A stretch of DNA of 64,000 nt. Origin: Mucor racemosus (lineage: Eukaryota; Mucoromycota; Mucoromycetes; Mucorales; Mucoraceae). Location of the stretch: assembly GCA_027405735.1 (NCBI GenBank), contig JAPEHQ010000001.1, positions 930,001 through 994,000 on the forward strand. Reading direction: 5' to 3'. Position 1 is the stretch's first letter, and the number at the start of each line of letters is the position of its first letter. Below, piece by piece: positions 49,501 through 61,265 of the stretch. The notes beneath the pieces were generated by a model. That model saw only the letters and a list, made by a program, of their open reading frames with translations. It did not search any database and had not been told where the DNA came from. The translations under genes and the position numbers were made by a program.

Positions 49501-52500
49501 GATACGAAGTTGATCCACCATGGAATTGACTATATTCTTCAAATCAAGTATTTCTCCTCCTGATTCTACTTCAATCTTCTTGGAAAGATCACCCAAAGCA
49601 ACAGCTTTAGTAACTTCAGCAATGGAACGGACTTGATTTGTAAGATTGGTAGCCATAGTATTGACATTATCAGTTAGGTCTTTCCAAGTACCATCAACAT
49701 TTGGTACACGAGCTTGACCACCGAGTTTACCTTCGGTACCTACTTCACGAGCAACACGAGTAACTTCAGAAGCAAATACCCGAAGCTGATCCACCATTTC
49801 ATTGACAGTATTTTTTAGATCTAGGATTTCTCCTCGAGTCTCCACCTCAATCTTCTTAGATAAATCACCACTTGCTACAGCTTTGGTTACTTCTGCAATG
49901 GATCTTACTTGAGTAGTTAGATTTGCAGCCATGATATTGACGTTATCAGTCAATTCATACCAAGTACCTGCTACATTTGGTACACTAGCTTGACCGCCTA
50001 GTTTACCATCAGTACCTACTTCTTTAGAAACACGAGTTACTTCAGAAGCAAAGATACGAAGCTGATCTACCATGCCATTGACAATATCTTTCAATTCTAA
50101 AATTTCGCCTTTAGTTTCAACTTCGATCTTTTTAGATAGATCACCTAGAGCAACAGCCTTGGTTACTTCTGCAATGGATCTTACTTGAGTAGTTAGATTT
50201 GCAGCCATGATATTGACATTATCAGTCAATTCATACCAAGTACCTGCAACATTTGGTACCATTGCTTGCCCACCTAGTTTACCTTCTGTACCTACTTCTT
50301 TGGATACACGAGTTACTTCTGATGCAAATATACGAAGTTGATCTACCATGTTATTGACAATGTTCTTTAATTCCAATATTTCACCGCCTGATTCTACTTC
50401 GATTTTCTTGGATAGATCACCATTAGCTACAGCTTTAGTTACTTCCGCGATAGATCTGACTTGATTTGTTAGATTGGCTGCCATGATGTTAACATTATCC
50501 GTGAGTTCATTCCAGGTACCAGCAACGCCTTGTACGACAGCTTGACCACCCAATTTACCCTCTGTGCCTACTTCTTTGGAGACACGAGTAACTTCAGATG
50601 CAAATACACGCAGCTGATCGACCATGTTATTAACAATATTTTTCAAATCTAAAATCTCGCCACCAGATTCCACTTCGATCTTCTTGGAAAGGTCACCCAA
50701 AGCAACAGCTTTAGTAACTTCGGCAATAGATCTAACCTGATTCGTAAGGTTTGTGGCCATATGATTGACATTATCAGTTAGATCCATCCAGGTACCATCT
50801 ACATTTGGAACTAGAGCCTGACCACCAAGCTTACCATCAGTTCCTACTTCTTTAGCGACTCTGGTGACCTCGGCAGCAAAAACATTTAATTGATCTACCA
50901 TACTATTTACTGTATTCTTTAGATCTAGGATTTCACCTTGTGTTTCAACGTCAATCTTCTTTGAAAGATCACCCTTCGCTACAGCCTTGGTTACAGTAGC
51001 AATTGATCTCACTTGAGTCGTTAGATTTGCTGCCATGGTATTCACATTGTCAGTTAGATCTTTCCATGTACCACTGACGCTAGGTACAATGGCCTCACCA
51101 CCAAGCTTGCCTTCGGTACCAACTTCTCGGGCTACACGAGTAACCTCGGAAGCAAATACTCTCAACTGATCTACCATGTTATTAACAGTATCTTTAAGAT
51201 CAGAGATTTCACCACTGACATTAACTTGGATTTTTTTAGATAAATCACCATTGGCAACAGCTTTAGTTACAACAGCAATTGACCGCACCTGGGTGGTTAG
51301 ATTGGTAGCCATTGTATTCACATTATCAGTTAGATCTTTCCAGGTACCATCTACATTCGGCACTCTCGCTTGCCCGCCTAGTTTTCCTTCTGTACCAACT
51401 TCACGCGCCACCCGTGTTACCTCGGAAGCAAACACACGGAGCTGGTCTACCATGTCATTCACTGTATTTTTCAGGTCCAAGATTTCACCACGTGTTTCAA
51501 CTTCGATCTTTTTAGACAGGTCTCCCATTGCTACTGCCTTGGTAACTTCGGCAATAGACCGCACTTGAGTTGTAAGATTTGCTGCCATAGTATTTACATT
51601 GTCTGTTAAGTCTTTCCATGCACCACCAACATCTTTAACTACAGCTTGCCCGCCTAGTTTGCCTTCTACCCCTACTTCCAATGATACACGCCGCACTTCA
51701 GCAGAGAATAGAATAAGCTGATCGACCTATAGATTTTCAATTATTAACATTTGTAGTTAATTTGCATCTCAATTTAATTCGTTTTTACCATTTGATTCAT
51801 TGTATTCTTCAACTCTAGCACCTCGCCCTGAGCATTTGCTTTCACTTTCTTTGATAAATCACCTCGAGCAACTGCTTTCGCAACTACAGCAATGTCTCGA
51901 ACTTGATTTGTAATCTTTGTTGCCATCATATTAACATTATCTGTTAGATCTTTCCATGTACCGCCCACATCTTTAACTATAGCTTGACCACCTAAAATGC
52001 CTTCTGTTCCAACCTCTAGAGATACCCTCGTTACTTCTGTAGCAAATATAGATAACTGTTTAAGCATTAGCATTGAATTATTATTATTATATATATATAT
52101 ATATTCTCTTACTTGATCCACCATCGTATTAATCGTATTTTTAAGATCCAGCATTTCACCTCTCACTTCTACAGTGACCTTTTTAGTCAAATCACCACGA
52201 GCAACAGATTTAGAAACTTGAGCAATATCTCGTACTTGGTTAGTTAAGTTTGCAGCCATTGTATTCACATTATCCGTAAGTTCTTTCCATATACCATCAG
52301 CGCCTTGTACCTTTGCTTGAGCACCTAATTTTCCTTCTGTACCAACTTCATGAGCTACTCTTGAGACTTCGGAAGCGAATAAATTCAATTGATTAACTGG
52401 TAAATTAAAGTTTGATGTTAATAAAAGGGTAGGAAACCATAACAGTGTTACATTTACCCATAGTATTAAATGTATTTTTAAGTAATAAAGTTTCACCCTT

Positions 52501-53737
52501 GACAGGTACAGTCATTGCTTTACTAAGATCACCTCGAGCAATTGCAGTTGAAACATCAGCAATATCTCTAACTTGCTCAAGATGATTTTGAGTCATACTG
52601 TTCAAATTCAAAACAAAATCATGCCATAATCCTTTCATATCATTTCCACAACGGGCTTGGACACCCAGTTTACCATTAACAGCTGTTTCATGAGCAACAA
52701 AACTAACTTCATCAGCAACAATTTGAAGCCTATCAGCCATGGCATTTACAGCATTTTTCAAAGTATTTATAGGTGCATTAGGTTCAACATCAGCTCCAGG
52801 AACAACACATCTTTCATGTTTACAAGTAATACGACGACCAAGATCACCATTAAAGACACAAGAGGCAACTTTAACAGCTTGAATAACACAATCAGGACAT
52901 ACGATATTATCAGAACTAGTTTGAACAGTAGCAGCAGGGAAAGCAATTATAGATGGTGACATTGTAGCACCAAAATAAACAGGGTAAGCAGTAGCAGCAG
53001 AAGAAATATTAAAGGGAGGAGTAGCAGTAGTAGTAGTAGACGATGATGAAGTAGCAGCAAGACCAGCAGCAGCATTATTGTTAGTAATAGAAGAAGTAGA
53101 TGTAGTAGATGTAGCATTGTCAACTATTAGTTGGAATTTTAGATGATTAATTTCAATATTGAAATACGTAACTTAACAACTTACCAAAGTAACTCTTTTG
53201 TTGATGTTGACGGTAAGAATTTTCCAATTTATCGAGCAATGATGAATCATGAATAGATGTCAGATTATCTTCAGGTGTAGTAGTATTTAAGCTACATTCA
53301 CCACCATTTTCTTTATTTTTACTCCTTTTCTCTCCTCCTCCACCTCCATCATCTTCTTCTTTTTTATGTTTATTATTATTATTTTCCATCTGCTGATGAT
53401 TTCGGCTCATGACCTTTTCCTCGTGACCATGTGCTGTAAGTAGTTGATGCTGCTGCTGGATCATAATGCGGCTTCTTAAATTTTCAGTTTCTAATTGCAG
53501 CTGACGTTGAGCTATTTTCTTTAGATTCAAGTCGAGTGCATTTAGTAAATCAGAATCTGTCTTGGATAATTCATCGAGATTAGACAAGTCTATGGCATTA
53601 GATAAACAGTGGTCGATATTTCCCTGTTCTAAATTATTTACAAGGTCATGAATATATTGAATAACTGACATTGTTGAATTATCACGAATTTTCTTTTTTA
53701 TAATGGGTGAATTATCTCCTGTACAAGAACGTTTCAT
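43571..53737 (-). CDS. NIK1: Giant group III hybrid histidine kinase with 27 HAMP-type units
   Basis: Eight exons (53737-53185, 53123-52458, 52396-52113, 52055-51789, 51726-45950, 45889-44696, 44638-43753, 43693-43571) close in frame to 3,249 residues. Group III kinases are cytosolic sensors upstream of the HOG MAP kinase and the target of phenylpyrrole and dicarboximide fungicides. The N-terminus (about 1-270) is low complexity with a Gln-rich helix and [12 protein letters not shown]. About 270-2710 is the poly-HAMP region. The kinase has H-box [10 protein letters not shown] (His2740), N-box [16 protein letters not shown] and [10 protein letters not shown]. The receiver has AEDNDVNQ, phospho-acceptor Asp3159 (LILMDVQMP) and [10 protein letters not shown] in the last exon. 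Family members usually have about 1,200-1,350 residues and five or six repeats, so the HAMP region is four- to five-fold expanded while catalytic parts are normal. The ATG at 53737 (MKRSCTGD) is the first in frame after an A-rich leader. Confidence 0.93.
45950..51726 (-). repeat. Coding tandem array: 21 periods of 276 nt (92 codons)
   Basis: This single exon holds 1,925 codons plus two bases, equal to 21 times 92 minus 7, so every period is exactly 92 codons with no indel. Each period contains GDLSKKI, then GEI.(D/E)LK..(V/I)N.MVDQL, EVTRVxxEVGT(E/D)GKLGG, GTWxxLTDNVN and A.NLTxQVRSIA. Periods fall into subtypes by the segment before GTW (VPNVD, VEGVA, VQGVA, VPNVA) and by GTW(K/M/Y/N)(D/E)L. 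Subtype order partly recurs. Further, more diverged units lie in the flanking exons, four upstream and two downstream. Confidence 0.95.
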
Positions 53738-55910
53738 TACCGCCCTTTTTTTCTTTTTTCCAAAACTGTTTTTTTTTTTTTTTATAGAAAAAAAACCAAA
53801 AAAGATGCAAATGTTATAAACTAATTTACAAGGATATAAAATAAACAAAAAAGAAACAAAAAGAATTCCAATAAAATTATATAAAAAAAATTCAAAAGGA
53901 ATAAAGGAAGGAAAGAAGGAAGGAAAAACAGAAAATTTTAGAGAAAAAGAGGGGTAAATAACGCACAGTGACGACCTTATTACTTTTTTAGACTTGATTC
54001 TTACAAAGTTTATTGTATTTCAACCTATAAACACATTCTAAATTGATTGAATTTCTGTTGTTTAGGAAGCTAAATTACTATTTAATGTATTACCGTTATA
54101 AACTAAGCTTCGTTGCCATGGAGACAACCTTTATTTTGGTTTCCATAGCAACTATATATGTAGTGTACATTTGTTTGTTGATTTTTTTAGTTTTAATATG
54201 TAACAAATCTTGGTAAAATGTATCATATTATACAAATTATACGTAATTTTAGACCCTAAATATATAGCCAGCAATAGAAGGAATGTGTTATATTTCTGAA
54301 GAAGTAAACACTTTTTGCTAATGTGATATGATTACACATCAACAGCATCAGCTGTTTTAGACTCTTTTCTTAATCTAAATCGCGATTCAATTTATTTTTG
54401 TACTATGTTTCTTTTCAGTCTTTTTGAATATTGAATTTATACACATGGAAAGATAAACGTTATATTACATTTACCAAGACAACAATCTTGTTTACACTGG
54501 GAATTATAGATCTAATAATTTACTAGTGATTAATCTATCCTTTTTATGATCATTATGAAACGTAAATGACACCCGCTTGAATACAAAAATATTGGCTCAG
54601 AGCCCTATCAGCACGTTGTTGATAGAATTCAGAAAATATAAAGCCATTGCATTCAGATAAATGTGTATATAAAAATAAACTTTTTTTCTTCTGAATTATA
54701 TACAATCGCTAGTTTAACAGTGATACTTGTGTGTAACTCGCCTATATTTAAAATGTTACCATTATATTTTTTTATTGTCAATTAAGTCCTTTGCATGTTG
54801 CTTTTTACATAAAATTGTTTAGCTTGAATGTAAGACTTTGAGTGGCCGTCATTAACTTTATTATCTTATGTATCAAAAGTTAATTTAAAATATAAACTTA
54901 ACCATTATCAGTTTATTAAAAAAAATATTGTATATATTTAAGATCATTTAATATTACAAAACAATCAAGTTGTCTTTTTAATGTTAAAATTTGAATTACA
55001 AGCCTTGTTTTTAATAACTCAACTATTAAAGCAGGCTATATACGAGTGCTAGTTAGATTGATATCATCGTATGCAATCTAAATTTTAGGTGCAAAGAAGT
55101 AGATGGAAATTTGGTAGGAAATTAAAATACTACACTACAGTTAAAGGATTTTAACTCAAAAACTGTATTCATAATTTTTGGTTTTTGGTTTTTAATACTT
55201 TGATGCTATGTTTTTAAATGCATTTTAGTTTTTTTTTCTTGTATATATACTTAATTACACTGTATTTAAGAGATTTTGTTGTGTCAATGACGCCCAAAAT
55301 TTGAGCTCAACGACTTTTGAATGCCGCTTTGTGCTTTGTTGAAATGAGTAAATATAAAAAAAAAACCTGATATATCCAAGATCTCTTTTGCTATTGAATT
55401 TGGCTACCATTCATTAAAATCTACTCATAGTAGACCTATGTTGCTATTGCTGCTTTTATTAGTTCCCAAAACTTTTTGGAAGGTTACCGTACTTGCTACA
55501 TCTTTATAAATCTCAGCTAATGATTCTACATTTGATGGAAGATCTCGGTAAAATACACTTGTCAATGAAGTCAAGTGATAAGCAGTTTTTCCATGATGTT
55601 TACATATAAGACACATAATTGATGTGACACAACCAACAGATCACAGCAAACAAAATTCATCAAAACTAAAAGGACCTGATTTCATGGGCTCGGCAGATAT
55701 CCCGATAAATAAATAATATACTAAACTCGTGTCCCTTCTTTCTTCTTTTCTTCATTTTCATATAATATTTTTATATCCCTGGATATATTAAAAAACGGCT
55801 CCTGAATTATATATATTACTTCTATTTAAAAAAGAAAAAAAAAAAAAAAAAAAAAAACTATCGTTTTTTAATTCTTCTTTTTACATCTTGTTTTATACAA
55901 TTTTGATACA
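53738..55910. other. Divergent intergenic region, kinase and homeodomain genes
   Basis: 2.2 kb between the two start codons. It contains A/T-rich leaders, the X-box pair at 54112-54152 and a run of about 23 A near 55835-55857. No other gene is supported; an open frame at 55425-55616 shows no family features. Confidence 0.55.
54112..54152. promoter_or_regulatory. Pair of X-box (RFX-type) sites
   Basis: GTTGCCATGGAGAC (54112-54125) and GTTTCCATAGCAAC (54139-54152) each match 12 of 14 positions of the X-box GTTGCCATGGCAAC. They are in the same orientation, 27 bp apart start to start. They lie 375-415 bp upstream of the giant kinase ATG and about 1.8 kb from the homeodomain gene. RFX proteins bind such sites in fungi and animals; binding here is inference. 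Confidence 0.5.
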
Positions 55911-56613
55911 ATGACAACCTTTAAATTATCAAACAATACCATAGATGAAGAGTCAGTACTACAACAGAAAATGAAACGCCAAAAGAAATCAATCCAAGAA
56001 GGTAATATTTTTAATTTATTGTTTATGTGTATAATGCATCTCTTTTTCTCATTCTTTTTATTAGATACTGATAAACCGAAAAGAAAAAGAATTACGCCCG
56101 AACAATTCTGTTTATTAACAGAACTATTTCAACAGACTGATACACCCAGCCATGATTTACGAGAAACACTAGCAAAAAAATTAAATATGACGAACCGTGA
56201 AGTTCAGGTAATTTAAAAAATAATATTGTGTAACAAACGAAAAACAAACTCTTAAATACAATCAGGTATGGTTTCAAAATCGTCGTGCTAAAGTTAACCG
56301 TATTCGCCTACAAGAACAAGAAGAACAAATTATGAATTCTAGTAATAATAAGAAAGTGAAATTCAATTATTGGTCTTCAAATACTATTGCCAATAATTCC
56401 TCTTCGTCTTCATCTTCCTCATTGACGTCTTCGCCTTCATTACCACATGAGCTCGTTTTTCATCCAGATGTAACTCCAATTGACATATTAGCAACTGCCG
56501 CTGCCTATGTTCAACAATGGGATGAAAATGAACTACAAAGAAAAAGAAAGCAGCAGCAAATTGAACAAGAAGAACAGCCAAAGAAATATAAAAGTTGGAG
56601 ACCATGGCTTTAA
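55911..56613 (+). CDS. Homeodomain transcription factor
   Basis: Three exons (55911-56001, 56065-56207, 56266-56613) give 193 residues. The homeodomain spans about 34-94: a basic arm KPKRKRITPEQ, then helices 1 and 2 (LLTELFQQ, LRETLAKKLNM). The recognition helix is VQVWFQNRRAKVNRI with Gln82 and Asn83 at homeodomain positions 50 and 51. The last intron splits this helix just before VWFQNRR, a common homeobox intron site. Loop length looks typical (non-TALE). After it come a serine-rich run, a stretch around TPIDILATAAAYVQQW, and a basic, Gln-rich C-terminus. A nuclear DNA-binding regulator; targets unknown. The A-rich leader ends at the first ATG. Confidence 0.92.
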
Positions 56614-58240
56614 AAATATACATATATGACAATGTTTATATGATCTGTACTGTATATATTTTACTCCTCAAAAAAGACAGACCCTTCTTTTCTTTTTTTT
56701 TTACTATTTATGAATAGTATTTTATTCATTTTTTATGCGTGTGTGCATGCCTTTTTTTTCTCATTTTCATCATTCACTTTATATTGTTGCTATAAAAATT
56801 TACCGCTTCATGTTGATACCCCTTTCCTTCTCTCTTTCTTTCTATCTTTTACACTTTAATCCCTCATTTTCTCAAAATTATCCAAGAATATCCCTCCCCT
56901 TTTTTTATATAATAATATTCATGAACATTTAATACAACATTTAATATTATAGTTTCATGTTTGTAGTAAATTGTATTAGTTTCTTGTCGATTAACAGCTA
57001 AAGCTTAGGTTAACTTCAAGAAAGAAAGGCCTTAAAATTGCAGGTGCATGAAAAAAAAAACCTAATGCATTGCACACATTTGCATTATTTTTCACATTTC
57101 GCACATTGTTTACGTTTACCATAATATAATACCTAGTGCATTCCCATTTTTGAGATTTGTTGCTCCTCTATACATGTTCTCAAGTATACTGTTTATGTAT
57201 ATCATTACCTCCTTCGGCAGCAAATGTTTAATATCTTTGAACTCTCCTTTTTAAAATAGTCGTTCATAATTTAAATATTAATAATATCGGGTTTAGCTTC
57301 CATTAAATTTAATATTCTGGGAAAAAAATCGAAAAAAAAATCCAACTACATAGCATCACTTCAGTTTTTTTTTTTTTTTTTGCTCTGAATATATTTTATT
57401 ATGTACAAATCATCATGGTTGTATGCTTGACGGGATCGAAACTTTAATGCATATATTGCTTCATTATTATGTGAGATAGCTCGAAATCAATAAAAGCTTT
57501 TTGAATATTTACATGAGAATCTGGAATTACAAAATATTGCCATTTGATGCTATGTATCTCCACAGCTTGATTAAACATACGGTACATACTATATGAATCT
57601 AAAGCAACAAAAATATTCAGGAACAGAGCTGTTATTGGCTTCTTTTAACCAATAAACTTGACTAAATTAATAAATTAAAACGCATTATCCAATCGACAGC
57701 ATAAGGGCGTCATGGGCGGATGCCTGTTCATTCAAAATACATTAAAAAACTTTTTAAAATATATGAAAACTACTTGTATTGTAGTCTATGAGAGAGAAAT
57801 ATTACATATGCTAAGTAAACAGAAAACTGTGCTCGGATCAAAGAAAATTCAGTTCTACATAAGGCTTTAACTCAAACTGGTGCGGATAAAACAACACCGG
57901 AACGACAGTATATTTTTTCCGTTTCGAATTATACAGATTGTCATTTTTTCGCTGATAATAATTATTGTCATAACTGTTATGTACCTATATACGAAGGCTA
58001 ATCGGTGTTTAATTATGTTTTATATGGTTAGTCTGTAAAGAACAACTATTAATAAATGTAGTAGTAATAAATTTATATTAGAAAGAAGTTCAGTTTATAT
58101 TATATTCATAACTAGTAGTGACTAAATACCGAACAGATCTATCGAACCGAACAAGCCGGAATGTACGTGTATATATCACGTGATTTAAATATATTTATTT
58201 TTTTATTTATTAATAATAATGATTAACAATATATATAGCA
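56614..58240. other. Intergenic, nothing recognised
   Basis: About 1.6 kb of AT-rich DNA with pyrimidine-rich stretches near 56.75-56.9 kb. No gene, RNA or repeat copy is supported. Confidence 0.55.
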
Positions 58241-58312
58241 TCCTTGATGGTCTAGTGGCTAGGATTCGTCGCTCTCACCGACGCGGCCGGGGTTCAATTC
58301 CCCGTCAGGGAA
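58241..58312 (+). tRNA. tRNA-Glu, anticodon CUC
   Basis: A full cloverleaf can be drawn. The acceptor stem is TCCTTGA/TCAGGGA with one G-T pair and discriminator A. The D arm has the A box TGGTCTAGTGGCTAGG. The anticodon stem CGTCG/CGACG is perfect around loop CTCTCAC (anticodon 58274-58276). The T arm is CGGGG-TTCAATT-CCCCG. There is no intron and no encoded CCA, as expected for a nuclear eukaryotic tRNA gene. Confidence 0.95.
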
Positions 58313-58363
58313 CATTTTGCACTTTCTTGAAATGAAAGTGTGTGTAGTCCTTGTCGTAGAAGT

Positions 58364-59560
58364 TTTAACTCTTTTGTTACACAGTAATAATAGTGTTGCA
58401 AATCGAACAGCAACTCTTCTTTTTTTTTCTTAAATAAATTATCTGTCAAAAATAAACAAACAATCTTGATCCCCAAAAGTTATATTATACTTCCAGATTC
58501 TAGTTCAGAAGTAACACAAATCATACACGAAATTCACCAAACCTTATATACTATTGATTTAATTTCCCATTGTATTATTTTACAACTCATACAAAAGAAC
58601 AACAGATTCAATTACCATAAATACAACATAACCGAATATTGACAGGATCAATATCTGAAATCTTTGTCTAATCTTTCCAAATTTTTACTCAGTGATTATA
58701 AATCAACACATATTCATGGAAATATACGGATGTAACAACATCTCATATCATTATAATCTACAAACTCAACTTTTTCTTTAGATGTCAGTAAAGACATTTT
58801 ATTATCAAATTCAAATAACATTATCAACATCAAGGATGTTCTAACAGACAAACATTAGTATAAATAACAACATTTCAAAAGAACAATTAATAAAGACATC
58901 TTATTTCTTACCTATATTTTGATTATATACTATTCTTCATATCGTTTTTGATATTCTTTACTTTACATTTACTATTTTATAAGATCCCTTGAACTATTTT
59001 CTATATATTTCATTGTACATTTCTTATTTTTCTTTATTCATTTCGTTTTATATATTTATATAAAACATTTATTATAGTTGGACAACTTAAAACCTGGTGC
59101 TCATTTAATAGATATAACTGCATTGGCTATACTCTATTCTCTTATTCTTTATTTCTTATTCACTTTACTACAATCTCAATTGTAACAATAGTATAAATAT
59201 TAGATCTTAAATGTCAAACTTAATAAACATTGTCTTTTAACTTATAACTGTATTTGTCTCATTACATTATTATTATCACGACAGCAGTTTAACTCTTTTG
59301 TTACATTGTCAGGTACACACAGACTTTGTGTGTAACCTTTTTAATTAGTATAAAATATCAAAACATATAATAATAATAAAGATCATCTTTTATCTCATAT
59401 ATAATCTTTTATATACATTTATTTGAATCTACTGTAAAACATATATCTCAGCACACGACAACATTAATAATAATAGTATAAATCTTAAATGTTAAACTAA
59501 ATAAACATTGTCTTTTAACTTATAGCTGTATTTGTCTAATTGCATTATTATTATCACGAC
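58364..59560. repeat. Direct repeats downstream of the tRNA gene
   Basis: An 18-mer, TTTAACTCTTTTGTTACA, occurs at 58364-58381 and 59288-59305. A repeat of about 90 bp occurs at 59187-59283 and 59472-59560, both ending TTATTATCACGACA. The intervening DNA is very AT-rich and non-coding. The arrangement may be the remains of an LTR element that inserted near the tRNA, but no clean termini are visible. Confidence 0.45.
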
Positions 59561-59703
59561 ATCTTTCTGCTGCCGAACACTGTGTCTTGTGTTGAGATAC
59601 TGTTGCAAAATACGAAAATAGACGCTTTGGCTGGCTTAATTAATTGATTCTAATGAAACATTATATTTTATCAGTTTCATCTTACTGGGTCTATTTTGCA
59701 ATA

Positions 59704-60830
59704 TATAGGGTACTAGCCGTTTGGTTTCGCTACGCTCAATTACGGTATCGCCCTGTGGGCTCGTTTTTTCAGTTTTTTAATGAAAGTTTGATTACTGCCA
59801 AGTGACAACTCTATCATCTCGTTACGCTCATCGATTACTATCTCTCTAGTCGAAAAATGTATGTTTTTATGACAAATAGTAGTGAGGTTTATGATCATCT
59901 GATCTTTGATTGGCCTGCCCCTTTTTTTTAAAAAATAACCCCATCCGCTATTCCTCCTTCTTTTTACTCATTTGAACACGTAGACAATTATATGTATAAT
60001 ATAAAATGGTCCCCTACACAACCCATCTTGTTTGGTACTGTAAATGAAACTGGACAATTTAATTTATGGAATTTTACAATAATAAACTTGAATCAAGTGG
60101 ATACAGTATCGTAGGTCCTTGAAAAGAGTTTTCAAATATCGTAAAATCTCTTATTTTTAAGACTTACAGTGCCTATAAGCGGAATATTAATTTCAAAAAT
60201 CATTCTTGTCCAGGCCACATCAATTTTGACATTTTTTTAAATTTTTTTTCTGATTTTGCAAATCTAGAGTTAGTTATACTACCAATTATAGAAACAAAAA
60301 ATATACACATATGCAGAATTTAGCGCTCTATTTGCTCAATAAAAAATAACAAACATTTTTATTGCAAAATATTACATGAAAATCCTTTAACCAAAAATCC
60401 GTTTTTGGGGCAAAAGTACAAAGTTTCATTAATTAACATTTAATATTAAGCTTTTATAAAATGTGTATTAGTCATGGCTACAGTTTTCTCTCACAATGTT
60501 GTATATTTAAATGTTAATTTTAGTATCAAAATTTGATTTTTCTGTTTTTTGATCAAAATCATGAGTGTTGGTAAGGATAAAATGAGCCCCGAAAATGTCC
60601 GCTACAAAAACTGAATTTTCAGACCACACATAGTTAAATACAAAAAAAAATCTTTTTTATTTAAAACTTGGAAATATCATAGTATAAGAGAGTTAGCAGT
60701 TCCACTTTGATACAGTACGCTCAATCACGGCGTTGTCCTGCAGCTAGATTTTGAAATTTCTTTAATAAATGTGTCATATAACAGACAGTTTTTCTAGTAG
60801 AAAAATGTAGGTTTTTTTTTGCTATGTCAG
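59704..60830 (-). mobile_element. Large repeat R, fragment 4, reversed
   Basis: From about 60085 to 60640 this is the reverse complement of the conserved 700-bp section of R (landmark GCGCTCTATTTGCTCAATAA). The stretch 59704-59880 is a more diverged reverse copy of the CGAGCCCGTAGAGCGACGCC segment. No ends are preserved. Confidence 0.65.
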
Positions 60831-60837
60831 TATAATA

Positions 60838-61265
60838 TCTTAGGTCGCACATTCAAGGTCTCAGTCAATATTCAGTATTATAGTAAATCAACAGGCGTCC
60901 ACGTTGATCTACATGCTTCCTAATTAATTGGTATAATGTCTTTAGATAATAATTCTGTGTAATAGTTATAATAAAAAGTATATAGATACATCCTGTGCTG
61001 AACTAGGATACTATTTCCCCTCATAAGAAATTAAATGTTATCTCATATAAAACCATGCTTTAATATTCAAATAGAGATAACATAAATTTAACAGTAAATA
61101 CAGAAGGTATTAGTAATTTGACATATAATAAAATAAACCGAATTATACACAAAACCAATTTGATTTATCGAAAGGTAAATCGTATGAAATCAACCAAATG
61201 AAAAAGTACCGTTTTATTATGAGCTTATAGAGAGAGGGTTTATATACTAATTAATTGGATGAGTG
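60838..61265 (+). repeat. Mosaic of repeat F, truncated LTR D and truncated LTR C
   Basis: Repeat F runs to about 60990 and breaks at GATACATCC, where a truncated family D LTR (TGTGCTGAACTAGG) takes over to about 61160. Sequence related to family C LTRs follows (GATTTATCGAAAGG, then AAAGTACCGTTTTATTA) up to the CACTACGG terminus at 61268. Confidence 0.55.

Noticed and set aside
45950..51726. Possible CRISPR-like or satellite array
   Set aside because: Period is 276 nt, wholly coding, with HAMP motifs. It is a protein repeat, not a satellite or CRISPR.
58294..58476. 60-codon minus-strand open frame
   Set aside because: It overlaps the tRNA-Glu gene on the opposite strand and has no protein features.
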